Of a stretch of DNA of 64,000 bases, positions 1 to 11,033 are shown piece by piece. The notes beneath the pieces were generated by a model. It made no database searches and was not told where the DNA came from. It saw only the letters and a program-made list of their open reading frames with translations. Source of the stretch: Amyelois transitella (taxonomy: Eukaryota > Arthropoda > Insecta > Lepidoptera > Pyralidae); contig NC_083513.1 in assembly GCF_032362555.1 (NCBI RefSeq), positions 7,502,001-7,566,000 of the forward strand, in the 5' to 3' direction. Made by a program: the position numbers and the translations under genes. How positions within the stretch are numbered: position 1 is the stretch's first letter; the number at the start of each line of letters is the position of its first letter.

Positions 1-1440
1 CCTACTTATTGAAATCTCGAATAAAGTCCAATAAATAAATTAAAGAGAATATTCGGAAAATATAAGACTAACCTGTGTATTTATTTTATTCTTGCATTAT
101 TATGAGGTACCAACCAAATTGTGAAAAAAGCTACATGGCTGCGTTTCGCCAATTCCACTAATCATTAGAAACCAAAAAAGGTTTCTGTTGCAAGTGCCTA
201 AAATTCTTTTTTAAATACTCGTGGGTCCTAATATAGTCAAAGACGGCTATGAACTAGGTAAATATTGAGGAATCGATGGTCAATACGTTTACTTGTCAAT
301 GCGAAGATTAATTTTATAGGTTTTAAGTAATGTAGGTCAGTAGTTTGTACAGTCTTTCTTTAAAGTAGGAAAAACTTTTTATTATTGACTTCGAATGCAG
401 TAGGTACAGGTTTCTACGACCAGTGAATAATCGAATCGGACTATCTATCCCGTTCCTGATAAATATGACACATTTCCTGTACAAGTATATAAGTAATTGG
501 CACATACAATTAGCACATTCAAACGTCGAGTGTTATAGGCATTCAGATCATTTCCAGATGAACGAGCTGCGTTCGGTGTTCATATAATTCAATGCCTCTG
601 CTTCTATGTGGACATATATAATTTATGGTCCATTGGTTTAGGCGTTATCTTTACAAACATGATTATTAAATCGCCAAGGAAGTTGGCAGTAGCTTTTGGA
701 AACAAGGATTGGGAAAAATTTTGAGGAAATGCATAATGATGGATTGATGAAACTGGTGGAAGTAACGTAACCATGGTGAAATAACCAAATGGAAATTAAA
801 GGGTATGCTTGGATTCTCGAGAACTTAGGTAGTCAAAGTGATCTGTTTTATAAGGGGTTATATAAGTAATGATGAAAAAAACAGTAATCAATGGTAAACA
901 TTTGAGTTAGCCTTCCTTCCTTTAAAATGATATCTATAGTTTCAATCCCAACGGAAGTTTACTTCGCTAAGGTTTTCTCAGTATGGAAAGAATATTTTTA
1001 TGCTTTAATGACCTAATAATATGATGGAAAAATTCGGTCACTGGGATGACAGGTTTAACAATTTTTACGTTAACCAGCAACAACTGAAGTTTGCCGGTAA
1101 AACAGGGAAAAACCCAACGGCCAAAAATTTTTACGGCTCATATTTTTTCCTACCAAAGAGTTTATATCATCTCTATTCATTTTACGTTGGCTGAAATGCA
1201 GTAAAACGGAAAAATTCCTGTATTATTAAAAGTAATTCTGTTTATGCTTCGGAGGCAGCACTCAATTTTACACACCTCAGATAACGTGGTTTTATTGCTA
1301 CCGTTAACTTTACTGCTATATAAAGTGTACTATATTGGTCGTTGTGGGTTCCCGCTAAATATGCATATGTTACGTTAATATAAACAATGTTATTGCAGTA
1401 TCTTATTGCATTCCTATGATGATGCAAGGGTTTAGAACCA
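1..1440. other. AT-rich spacer, nothing recognised
   Basis: Only short random frames; no repeat family, splice-paired exon or RNA gene was seen. Confidence 0.5.
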
Positions 1441-1445
1441 ATATA

Positions 1446-1630
1446 CCCACGTACATATATATAATCACGTCTATTTCCCTGGCGAGGTTGACAGAGCCAA
1501 CAGTCTCGCAGAGACTGAAAGACAACATTCAGCTGTATGGCTTAGTAATGAAATGAACATTCAAATAGTGACAGATCGTTAGCCCATTGTATATACTTTG
1601 TATACTCACACGGAAATTTTATAAGCCTGA
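1446..1630 (+). repeat. ACAT repeat (family A), diverged 5' portion
   Basis: ATAATCACGTCTATTTCCCT, GACAGAGCCAACAGTCTCGC, CATTCAGCTGTATGGCTTAG and CAAATAGTGACAGATCG are recognisable; the copy fades after AAATTTTATAAGCC. Confidence 0.8.
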
Positions 1631-1640
1631 AGTGTAAAAC

Positions 1641-1684
1641 AATGCTCATGGTAAAAGTTCTTGAAAACTTTTACCATGAGCATT
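1641..1684. repeat. Perfect hairpin, 19-bp arms, 6-nt loop
   Basis: Arms 1641-1659 and 1666-1684 (core GCTCATGGTAAAAG) are exactly complementary; loop CTTGAA. Not followed by a T-run or gene, so not a terminator. Confidence 0.95.
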
Positions 1685-2080
1685 CAACAAAAAATAATGA
1701 AAGTAATGCTCGGTCGCTTAAAATCATTTTAAGGTTACATTTCTTTTTAATCTGACCCGTTTTCAACTGTATATTTTTTTTTTATTTGAACACGCGCTTG
1801 CTAAAAACATAAAATCTTTTACTAGTTTAGGTACAGCATTTACTGAATCATTCAGAAGCGCACTTATATTTACAACAGTGCACGGGTGCGGTTACCGCCG
1901 AGCAGGTGTGCCTCAGTTTTAATCTCCTAATGGTCCCAGGTACAGATCTAAAAGGACTTTAAGGATACAATTACACTAGAAATGATCAGGATTTATGTAG
2001 AATTAACGGTGATTTGTAAGGTCGGTGTATTGGAAAAAAGTTAGATATTACTAATGGTTTCTTAAAAGGATATTATTAAA

Positions 2081-2197
2081 GGTTGACTGGAAGAGATTGC
2101 ATTAGCGTTAAGTCCGTCTTTGTACCATCTCTGTCTGTATTGTGGTGTTTTGTTTGTTGTACTTTTCTGGTGAAAGAAAGAGTTTTATCTATCTATC
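2081..2197 (+). repeat. LINE 3'UTR fragment with (ATCT)n tail
   Basis: GGTTGACTGGAAGAGATTGC, ATTAGCGTTAAGTCCGTCTT, then TTTTATCTATCTATCT. The same 3' end recurs at 51601-51681 and, inverted, at 55720-55800. No coding part remains. Confidence 0.7.
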
Positions 2198-2404
2198 TTC
2201 TTCCTCCTCGCGTAAATCCCGCTTATATCTTCACGTCTCTGGAAAACATCCCGGGGTACGACTTGTGACTATGATGTTAGATGAGTTAAGTATGGTTTGT
2301 ACACGAAGAGACTCCTATCTGACTTCCGCAACTTTAGAAAATAAAAACCTAGAAAATCCCAGGCAAAATCTACATGTATGGATGCATAAAGGATCATTAT
2401 AAAA

Positions 2405-2500
2405 GCTGCATGAATCTGCCTATTCTCTAAGTCGCCTTTTACTATTTATGTGAAAGAGATGAAGTGGCCCCATTTTTAAGTGTCGAGAACCACGCTAATA
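2405..2500 (+). repeat. ACAT repeat (family A) 3' end fragment
   Basis: CTAAGTCGCCTTTTACTATT ... AAGAGATGAAGTGGCCC ... GTGTCGAGAACCACGC: only the tail of the unit. Confidence 0.65.
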
Positions 2501-3141
2501 ACATTGTGTAAAAAAAAATATGACAACAGCAAGAACAAAAAATACAGAACAATAGTAGACCTTCAAAATCTCAGGCTCTGCCCTTACTAACATCAGGAGG
2601 CCTTCAAACTAGATTTATGATATCGCAATATGCAAATAAATATATGAATATGTTGGCCACTTTTAAAATGTCGTGCCAAATATTGTGAGAAATCCAGTCA
2701 TAAAGAATTTGATTCAAGAATTCCATGTAAATATTATGTTCATAAAAGTATATTTTCATAAAAATAATATTTTCATTTCGGATGCCATCCAGTACTGTTT
2801 CAGGCATTCGAAATATGAAATGTTCAAGCAAATATAACTTTATACGGTTTAAAGTCGCAATGATATGAAAGCAAAAAGCAGAAAATCGTTCACGGCACGT
2901 TCTTCCAGCCGGCTAAACACCTGTGTTAGTGCTGCCCTCTACTAAACGCATTGTGAATTTTATTCGCCGCATTCGTTGCAGCTAAAACGTTTGTAATTAA
3001 AATGCTGCATGCACCTCTGACACAAAGAATGAGAGTACAGAGTAGGCCAACATGCCAGATACGTAAATATTGCTTAATTCTCATACATTTTTTTTTACTT
3101 GTAGTGTGTTGTTCTACACAAACGCTTTAAGGTAGTAGATT

Positions 3142-3403
3142 TACATACATACATACATATGGTCACGTCTATACCCCTTACGGGGTAGACAGAGCCAACA
3201 GTCTTGAAAAGACTAAATGGCCACGTTCAGCTATTTGGCTTAATGATAGAATTGAGATTAAAATAGTGACAGTTTGCTAACCCATTGCCTAAAAAAGAAT
3301 CCTAAGTTTGTAAGCCTATCCCTAAGTCGCCTTTTACGACATCCATGGGACAGAGATGAGAGATCCTACTCTTTTTTGTATTGGTGCCGGGAACCACACG
3401 GCA
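3142..3403 (+). repeat. ACAT repeat (family A), full length
   Basis: The unit runs from (ACAT)n through TCACGTCTATA-CCCTTACGGGGTAGACAGAGCC, AACAGTCTTGAAAAGACT, GGCCACGTTCAGCTATTTGG, GAATTGAGATT, GTCGCCTTTTACGACATCCA and ends GGTGCCGGGAACCACACGGC. About 260 bases, no coding capacity. It is one of four near-complete copies in the window; the copies together define the family. The mechanism of spread is unknown to me. Confidence 0.9.
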
Positions 3404-5560
3404 TAGTAGATTTAATCCGAAATAATTGCGGATATTTTGTGAAATGAAACTTTAGCCCCTCAAAATCTGTGTTTATATGATAAATGCAGCATTGATAGAT
3501 GTAGGAAATTAAAAAAAATTGACTTAAATTTGACAGAACAATAATGAAAAAATATGCCTTTCTGTAGTCTCCATTAGTTAGTTGTGCTTCTATGATGATT
3601 GCATCGTACTTACATCGTGGATAGAATGTATACGAAATGTTTCATGAATAGCTTTTTATTATACTTGTTAGTATGTAGTGAAGTCTTTAAATTTTCACTA
3701 AGTTAGAAAGTCTTGACTTTGTCTTTGAAGATACACGTTGTCTTTGAATTCATTAGTATCATTTGAATTAAAGACTGATTAATGAAAAATTATAATTAGG
3801 TCAATAAATTATTATGATTTCACAATTGGGAATATTTTATCATTTTCTATGATATGATATAAATATAAATTGAGAATCATGGGCACTGCCTAAAATTAAA
3901 AAAAAATCCTCATAGATTCAAAAACATTCAGTAGAAAATATATTTTTTGTTTGTTTAAAAAGAAATCAAAGATAAATCTTTGTGAGCCGTATAAATAACT
4001 AGTACAAAATAATATCCTTAACATCATTCGATAGCACGAAAGCAATGAAAAATTCAGATTTATGAAAATAAACGTGACGAGATCACTTGACTGAAGCGAA
4101 ATAATCCCCTTACCATTCTGCCAATAAATTGAAATCCGCTTTTCGAATACTTCACCAAGTAATTCAGGGTTATAAAGTAAAGAGAATACTTAACAGTCGG
4201 CACTCAGTTGAAGTGGAAAGGTGCTTAATTTGGTCAGCGTACAGTTTGAAGAATCCTTCCACTCTTGTAAAACTTTATCAGAAACATTTTACTTTACATG
4301 TCGAAATTCAATTCATTTGTTTATTTCCAGGATGGCTGTTGGCTACAGGTTCACATTTGCTATGAGTAATAGCAGTCTCTATGGTTTCAGGATCTCTTCC
4401 ACTCTTTGAGTATTTTTCACTTTCAGCCGTTCAACTTCGTCGTTGGACTGAAGTAGCTTTGGGCGTCTGGATCCCACAGACACCTCCTAGAAAAAGAGAT
4501 AATATGGATTGTTCAATCGAGTTCAGTTCAGTAGATAGTTGATGGTCGCTGTAACACTAGCATTATCTCATATAAAACTACTACGCATATCTTTGGAGAT
4601 TTGCATAGTAGTTCTTCACATCTTTATGCCCTTACGGGGTAACCAGATCGCAATACTTAAAATATCAAATTACACATTTGGCTCCATAATAGTGATAGAA
4701 AGTCAACCCGTTAAGTATATTATAAAGCTCAAATCGTTTACTACAAATACTTTAACGACCCATTCGTAAGGAAGAATGGATTTTCAAGTGTTTGGTGGGG
4801 TAATTTGTCATGGCCAACTGGACTGTCAAAAACCTTTTAAAGAACGGTTTGCACCTGCGTCCCCAAAACCTGGCTCTTATCTACCGACACTCTTGATTTC
4901 ATAAAATAATATCTTTTTCCCAAACAATTTACGCTAATGCAAGTGTTAAAAGCCGAAGAATTTTAAGATTAATATTATTCATTTAAAAAATAAACCATTT
5001 CATTCAAATAAAAGAAAAATTCCTACCCTTTTACTGGTAGCTAATAAATATCATTTGCATCAGATTTTGCTATGTTGACTTTGCAATCTACGCAGGAATA
5101 GTGCTTTTCTTAAATCATTGGAAAGGCTTATGAACTTAAATAAGGTAATGTGCTGTTACTATTTTTGAATATTTCTAACCGTAAACGTGACCTATGAGTT
5201 TGTACCCTGTGAATTAAATGATGATAAAATGTACTCAAATTGTAGTACCTGCATTCACTTCTGAATTAAAATCAATCCTGTTTTAATGTTCTAGCTACGG
5301 CGGAACTCTTAACTACTCGCCACTAAAAGGAAGACTTTTCTGGAATGTCTTAACTTGCATTATTGCTTTAAGGCCGCGAAGCAGAGTGTAGCCGGCGGAT
5401 TTAGAGTTTTTCCAAAGCATTTTGCGACTTGGTCTAGAGCCAAATCTGTATTAATAGTTAGCTTAAATTTAGTGATTGTCGTTATTGACAATAGCTTTCT
5501 TGGTAAGCGCCAAGTCGTTATCACCAACAAAATTGTGAAGATGTAATTTTGTTTTTTTAT
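3404..5560. other. AT-rich spacer, nearly empty
   Basis: A faint ACAT-family trace (CCCTTACGGGGTAACCAGA, 4625-4720). A frame at 4129-4409 has no recognisable product. Otherwise nothing seen. Confidence 0.45.
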
Positions 5561-5566
5561 TAATGT

Positions 5567-5652
5567 GGACGAAGCCAAAGAAGTGTGCAAGGTTCGTGGC
5601 AAGTGGAAACATATAGTCTATGCCTACCCCTCTGAGAAAGAGGCGTAATTTT
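5567..5652 (+). repeat. RTE-like 3' end (family B) fragment
   Basis: ATGTGGACGAAGCCAAAGAA, GTTCGTGGCAAGTGGAAAC, GCCTACCCCTCTGAGAAAG, AGGCGTAATTTTATG: the same terminal segment as at 57600-57720, shorter. Confidence 0.72.
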
Positions 5653-5961
5653 ATGACTGTTGAAATTAATTTAAAAGCTGGAATTGTCATAAGTTGACAA
5701 TTTTAAATATTAATTATTATTATATTGTGATAACGTTGACCATTATTTCATGTGAATGTCCTTTTAATTTATAAATATTTAACTATGAATATTTGAGTGA
5801 CTGTCAAGTGTTTGCTATTCACCCAATTCATCCATTAATATATTACTCAGATATTTTAGGTCAATGAGTGGAAACTGTTACATCAAATAATCAGAAAGAA
5901 CGTGTCCCAAGTTTATTTAATCAGTAACCAAAAACATATTTTATTTCACAACTTATTATCA

Positions 5962-6056
5962 CATACGTATAGTCACGCCGATATCACTTGCGATATATAC
6001 AGAGCCAACAGTCTTGAATGCTTAATGATAGAATTGAGATTCAAATAGTGACTGGT
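5962..6056 (+). repeat. ACAT repeat (family A) with internal deletion
   Basis: ATAGTCACGCCGATATCACT, CAGAGCCAACAGTCTTGAA, then directly GCTTAATGATAGAATTGAGA and CAAATAGTGACTGGTTG; the central GGCCACGTTCAGCTG part is missing. Confidence 0.75.
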
Positions 6057-6519
6057 TGAACTTATTATATAACATTTTTTTATTATATACTAGTTTTCGA
6101 GCTTATCTTTGCATGTGTCTGTCTTGAACAAAAAAAAAAGAATAAAACAAGTTAAGGTACTTTTAAACAAATCACTACACACAAATAGACATAGCCCCAA
6201 AGTAAATTTGGAAATTTGTAATAGGATGCCAACTCAAGTATACCATATTTCATAAAAAGTATCTACTTATAACGATAAATAACCAAAACTGAACCTAATC
6301 CGAAAACATTTTTTCCTTCATGACCTGACCGGGGATCGAATCCGAGCAATGTCAAGACGTGCCTGTCGAAAGATAAATAAATTTATAAGTTCTCGCACCG
6401 AGACATAATCCATTTATACGTCGCTGCCAGCACTCGCCGTACTACTAAAAAATAACAAAGTCACCCGCTGCAGTCTGCATCGGTCGCCATTTTATTTTCC
6501 CAACAATTTTTCATATTAC

Positions 6520-6585
6520 GAGTATAACGCCCGCGATTGGGGTGTCGCGTCCGAAGACTGGCGTGGAAGCACACCTATATTTTAA
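6520..6585 (+). repeat. Short repeat, partner of 9383-9450
   Basis: GCCCGCGATTGGGGTGTCGC followed by ...CTGGCGTGGAAGCACACCT; the sister copy reads GCCTGCAATTGGCGTGTCGC ...CTGGCGTGGTAACACACCT. Confidence 0.6.
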
Positions 6586-6819
6586 TTATAAAGTTCTACT
6601 CTCATATAAATGAATTAGTTAAAATATTTCACTATTCCGTAAATATCGTAAGAGACGACTAAGTAGATTTATCAAGCACAAGATTCTATATATGTCTGGT
6701 AGCGAAATATGTATGTGTTTCAGCTTCAACGGCTTCCAAGCTGCTCCTTCTCATGCGCAGATTGTTAAAAGAAATCAAGAAAGACTTAATTTTGGTATTC
6801 TCCTTTTAGGCGATGAACC

Positions 6820-9220
6820 AATAATAATAATAAAAATAATAAAAAAAACGTTTATTTTCTCTTCACAAATAAATACATAAGGAAGGAAGCGCTATAGATA
6901 ACTTAACTAAGTTCTGAAGTCAGAGACTTGAACGAACTTGTACACTTTGTGAAGAGACTAGTCCCTGAAATAGGTCTCCTAAGAAACCTGTCCTACAGGT
7001 GACTAGGCCCCTCCCTTGGAGTACTTGTTGTAGTCACTGGTGCTTGAATATGTATCGTTTACGGATACACTTATGAATTTGTATGAACGTATATATATAC
7101 ATCATATACATGTATAAATATATGTATCTATACATCCACATATACACATAACTACATACTCGTAGCATTTATTATCTATACTTTTATCTTATGTTAACTA
7201 TTACTAAATAATATAAGTATTGTATGATTAGGTACTAATATGGATTTGATTGAGTAGGTACTAACATATTTGGGCTGTTTAATTTGTATTGTATGTGTGG
7301 TTGTGAGAAGGATGTGTTGTTTATGTGTACGAAAGTGGTTTTTTATTTGGAGGAAGATTTAGTGGTGAGGAATTGCATTGGTGGTTGTGCTAAATAATTT
7401 GTTCAAGTAGCTTTTCTGTGTCTGTATAATTTAATGTTTTTAGGTAGGTTATAATTGTTTTTTTACAGCTATATTTGTGTAGTGGGTATATATTTAAATG
7501 TTTGTTTATTTTGTTGTAAATGTACGGTCCAAGGTAAAAGAAGAAAGAAGTTGCAGTAGCTGTGTTGTGAGGGGGTATTACGCAAACTGTTCTGTTCCGT
7601 CGCCTGTCTATGAATTTATTTGGGTCATATTGGATGTAAGAGTGTTGTGTAAGGGTGATGCGTAATATATATGATTGTCTGACTGTGAGTACGTCCCAAT
7701 GTTTATATAGTTCATCAGTTGGGTGACGAAAGGGGAGGCTCGCTGCTACCTTAAGAATGCATCTTTGGGCTCTTTCGACTTCTAGAAGGTGTGTTTTGGC
7801 TACTCCCCCCCATGTGGTAATACAGTAGTTGATGAGCGATTGGCATAGGGCGTTGTACACCATCAGTATCACTTTACGGTCGGATATATGTCTAATAGTT
7901 TTAAATATATAGACTAGTTTGCGCAGTCTAGTTGTTAGGGTTTCCGTATGTTGTTTAAACGATAGGGTTTGGTCTATAATGACTCCTAGGTATTTTAAGT
8001 GTTCAACTTTTTCTAACTGGGGGCATGTACAATTTTGGAACATTTGGTTACAATCGTGAGCGGTTAAGGTGAAGGTTGGTGGCGGTTGTAGATTAGTTTT
8101 GAATGAGAATGTAACGTATTTGGTTTTGCTTGTGTTAAGAGTCAGTCGGTTGCTAGTAAGCCAGTTGTTTGCTAAGTGAAGTCCATTTTGGGCTATGTCG
8201 AACGTTTCGTCCCAATTATTTCCTTTAAAGAAGAGTGCAGTGTCATCTGCAAAGGCAAAAATTCTACCACTGTCAAGTTGGATTCGGCACAAACTATCAA
8301 TATAGACCAGGAAGAGGGTAGGAGAGATGCAGCTGCCCTGTGGTACACCACATGTTACTTCTGACTCTTCACTGGTCCAGTTTCCTATTCTGGTTCTTTG
8401 TTTTCTGCGGGTCAAGAAGTCCCGGAACAGTGAAAGGGTAATTCCCCTAATTCCTATTCTTTCTAGTTTGCCTAGTAAGCGTGGTATGGGGACAGTGTCG
8501 AATGCCTTCTTTAGATCGAGGAATATTACAAGACATTGCTCTTTATTATCTAGGGAGGAGATGATGGCATTGGTTAATTCCTGAACTGCGTCACTAGTTG
8601 ACCTACCGGCTCGGAATCCATACTGGAATGGGGATAGTAGTTTATTGGATTCTAAAAATTGGATCAGGCGGTTATTCATTATCCGTTCCAGGATTTTTGA
8701 TAAAGCTGGGAGTATTGAGATGGGTCTATAATTATCGACTCTGCTCTTTTCGCCGCTTTTGTAGATAGGTTTTATGAGAGCTGTCTTGAAGGCTGAGGGG
8801 AAAATGCCATGCGTAACTGATAGGTTGCATATGTGTGTGATTGGTTTAACCAGTAGAACAGCGTATCGCTTAATTATCCAACTTGGGATTTGGTCTAAAC
8901 CAACCGCACTTTTTTCTTTTAGCCCTATGATGAGCTGTAGGACCTCTTCCTCCAAGACGGGAGCCATCATTAAGCTATGGGCTGGGGAAGGTGTGGGATG
9001 TCTGGTTTGGTGAGATATGTCTTGTTCCCGGCACACTAGAGGGCTTTGGTCTGACAGTTGTTGTCCAATTGTAGCAAAAAATGAGTTTATATTATTGATA
9101 CTATCCTTGGGGCAGTTTTCATTCAGTAGATTTTGTGAGTGGTCTTGGGAACGATTAATACCATTAATGTCCTTAATAACTTGCCAGAGATGTTTTGAGT
9201 TTTTTGTATAATAACCGACA
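6820..9220 (-). mobile_element. LINE 1: 5'-truncated non-LTR retrotransposon
   Basis: A minus-strand element of about 2.4 kb. It starts at about 9220, abutting an (ACAT)-TAAAATCACG repeat end, and finishes in a long AT-rich 3'UTR with AATAAA followed by an imperfect (TTATTA)n tail at 6820-6855. The endonuclease part is missing, as expected when target-primed reverse transcription stops early. The open RT frame argues for a fairly recent insertion. It lies between other repeats: 6783-6818 looks like a minus-strand piece of the ACAT repeat, and 9219-9300 is the end of an RTE-like repeat. Clade is not certain; the style is CR1/L2/Jockey-group without RNase H. Confidence 0.85.
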
Positions 9221-9225
9221 TACAT
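7390..9225 (-). CDS. Reverse transcriptase of LINE 1 (ORF2 C-terminal two thirds)
   Basis: A 611-codon open frame encodes a non-LTR reverse transcriptase that would copy its own RNA at a nicked genomic site. RT blocks in order: KEKSAVGLDQIP (~103), YRPISILPALSKILE (~166), FQYGFRAGRST (~200), FLDLKKAFDTV with catalytic Asp237, CGVPQGSCISPTLF (~292), and FADD at 325-328. The thumb-side segment KYLGVIIDQTLSF and the C-terminal region WGGVAKTHLLEVERAQ follow. No RNase H domain is seen, and the endonuclease is absent because of 5' truncation. The first few residues derive from the flanking ACAT repeat and the first codon is GTG, so there is no true start. No internal stop or frameshift is visible. 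Confidence 0.9.
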   Translation of the reverse strand: MYVGYYTKNSKHLWQVIKDINGINRSQDHSQNLLNENCPKDSINNINSFFATIGQQLSDQSPLVCREQDISHQTRHPTPSPAHSLMMAPVLEEEVLQLIIGLKEKSAVGLDQIPSWIIKRYAVLLVKPITHICNLSVTHGIFPSAFKTALIKPIYKSGEKSRVDNYRPISILPALSKILERIMNNRLIQFLESNKLLSPFQYGFRAGRSTSDAVQELTNAIISSLDNKEQCLVIFLDLKKAFDTVPIPRLLGKLERIGIRGITLSLFRDFLTRRKQRTRIGNWTSEESEVTCGVPQGSCISPTLFLVYIDSLCRIQLDSGRIFAFADDTALFFKGNNWDETFDIAQNGLHLANNWLTSNRLTLNTSKTKYVTFSFKTNLQPPPTFTLTAHDCNQMFQNCTCPQLEKVEHLKYLGVIIDQTLSFKQHTETLTTRLRKLVYIFKTIRHISDRKVILMVYNALCQSLINYCITTWGGVAKTHLLEVERAQRCILKVAASLPFRHPTDELYKHWDVLTVRQSYILRITLTQHSYIQYDPNKFIDRRRNRTVCVIPPHNTATATSFFFYLGPYIYNKINKHLNIYPLHKYSCKKTIITYLKTLNYTDTEKLLEQII

Positions 9226-9300
9226 ATAAAATCACGCCTCTTTCCCGGAGGGGAGAGGCAGAGACTACGTCTTTCCACTATCTCTAACTAGTAACTTGTC
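9219..9300 (-). repeat. RTE-like 3' end (family B), minus strand, abutting LINE 1
   Basis: Plus-strand reading ACATACATATAAAATCACGC, CTCTTTCCCGGAGGGGAGAG, GCAGAGACTACGTCTTTCCA: the reverse of the family B terminus. LINE 1 starts directly at its ACAT tail. Confidence 0.72.
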
Positions 9301-9382
9301 ACTATCTCTGAACTTCTCTAACTTGGCCTTGGAATCTTGAAGGTATTGAATCTGTCTACTCCGTTATGAAAAAAGACGTGTA

Positions 9383-9450
9383 TATATGACGCCTGCAATT
9401 GGCGTGTCGCGTTTGATACGATCGCTGGCGTGGTAACACACCTTCGTACA
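9383..9450 (+). repeat. Short repeat, partner of 6520-6585
   Basis: Same orientation as the copy at 6520; the pair brackets LINE 1. The divergence is far too high for a target-site duplication. Confidence 0.6.
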
Positions 9451-10026
9451 TTAACCGATACCATTTATATGATAAACACAGTTTTCTGTGACAAAATCGC
9501 GTGACTTTACAAGGGATTAGTTATTTTTAGACGACGCGAGGTATTTCCAGCATTTAAACGTAGTTCATTTAGACACGGTTTTAAAATTTAAAATCAATTG
9601 ACATGCAATGTTAGCTTTAATTTCTTTTATAGTATCGTAATTTTGGTAGGGAAACATACATAACTACCTAATTTCCATAACATTGTTCAGGTGCATTTTG
9701 TAGAAAAATAATTTTGAAATAAAAAAAATATCAACAAAAACTTTGAACAATCAGGGATCTGGGGATGTTATAAAAAAAATGACAATTTCCCTACATCGAT
9801 ATATCAAATGTTCGTTTTATGTCAACAGCGAAATACACACGAGGCAATGATGCAAAGGCTTTAGGAGATATCGTGGTTCACGCTCCATAAAGCAAACGTA
9901 TCCACACATATACATCATGTTATAAAATAAACAGAAAGTTGCGTTAAACGGAACGCCAGCGTACATTGTTATGCAGATGCAAAGCTGTGTGAGAGATAAG
10001 ATTTTTTTGTATTATTTTCTGTTACA

Positions 10027-10395
10027 TTGTTGAAAATTTGGGTATTTATTTTTTTACAGTATTTTAATGTTAATATATTTTTTCTTTGTCAGATTAATCA
10101 TAATCTTCTTGACGTTGGTCTCGATTGCATCCTTCTTGGGTTTTTTTCATTATCAGTTTTAATTGTATATTGTTATTGGAATTTGGTGGACGTAATAAGC
10201 ATCTTTGCAGCAAAACGTCTGATTTTCATTTTCTCTTTTTTTGAACTAATAAATAGTTTCTATGGTATAATGTTATCTGAATATCATCAGCATGCCATCA
10301 AGCAGAACGTGCCCTTACAGTTTTTGGAAACTATTAGCTCTTTCTACCCAATAGTGATAATTATATGTAGATTTTGTATACATTTAACCCAATAA
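10027..10395 (+). CDS. Unrecognised hydrophobic ORF, doubtful
   Basis: 122-codon frame (first codon TTG, no ATG start) with two or three hydrophobic stretches (CILLGFFSLSVLIVYCYW; LIFIFSFFELINSF; IVIIICRFCIHL). A TTTTTTTACAG acceptor-like site lies at its beginning, so it could be a terminal exon of a membrane protein. T-rich DNA gives such frames by chance, and no receptor family motif is seen. Listed only as a candidate. Confidence 0.15.
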   Translation: MLKIWVFIFLQYFNVNIFFLCQINHNLLDVGLDCILLGFFSLSVLIVYCYWNLVDVISIFAAKRLIFIFSFFELINSFYGIMLSEYHQHAIKQNVPLQFLETISSFYPIVIIICRFCIHLTQ

Positions 10396-10785
10396 CCGCA
10401 GAATAATTACTTTAATATATTGAGTTCGTTGTTATAAAATGTCAGCGCAATTAGGAGCTTGCCCAAGTAATCGTCTCAAGCGCACTTATACAAACAGACA
10501 TTCAATTGCACAGAAGTGAGGTAATTCAAACAAAATCAGGAAGCATCACTGAATGTTTGGTTTACAAACGACTGGCTCTATTTGTGTTACAAATGTAAGC
10601 TGCGTCGCTCTTCGTTACTTCCTCTTAGTAGTTAATGGACTTGATTTAGATACAGAAGATCAAATGGTTTAACATAGGAAGGTATTTGTAATAGCTAACG
10701 CTGCCCCAGAATAATGTACCTTGTGTCATTGTCCTAATAACGTCCTAATCCTTGTTGCACTTCTTTCTACTACTATCTATTTAAC

Positions 10786-11033
10786 GGCCTCTGTGGCGCA
10801 GCGGTAGTGCGCTTGTCTGTGACACCGGGGGTCCCAGGTTCGAATCCCGGCCAGGGCATGATGAGAAACGAACTTTCTCCGATTGGCCTTGGTCTTGGAT
10901 GTTTATCTATATAAGTATTTATTATAAAAATATAGTATCGTGGAGTTAGTATCTCGTAATACAAGTCTCGAACTTACTTCGAGGCTAACTCAATCTGCAT
11001 AATTTGTCCCGTATATATTTATATTTATTTATT
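10786..11033 (+). mobile_element. tRNA-headed SINE, full length
   Basis: The 5' end has a pol III A box (TGGCGCAGCGGTAGTGC, about 10794-10810) and B box (GGTTCGAATCC, 10837-10847), as in a tRNA. A non-tRNA body follows (CAGGGCATGATGAGAAACGA ... CTTCGAGGCTAACTCAATCTG) and the element ends in an A/T-rich TATTTAT tail near 11033. The body recurs at 45777-45941 and proves the family. It is not a tRNA gene: no paired acceptor stem is formed and the body runs on well past the B box. Confidence 0.88.

Noticed and set aside
1641-1684. Transcription terminator hairpin
   Set aside because: This is eukaryotic nuclear DNA with no adjacent gene.
3142-3403. The ACAT repeat as a structured regulatory RNA
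   Set aside because: Many dispersed copies in both orientations with truncations; it behaves as an interspersed repeat.
8774-9211. Plus-strand open frames over LINE 1
   Set aside because: Antisense shadows of the minus-strand reverse transcriptase frame.
6520-9450. Flanking repeats as target-site duplications of LINE 1
   Set aside because: They are about 60 bases long, strongly diverged and hundreds of bases from the element ends.
10786-10860. tRNA gene
   Set aside because: A and B boxes are present, but there is no complementary acceptor stem and the same non-tRNA body follows as in the copy at 45777; it is a SINE head.
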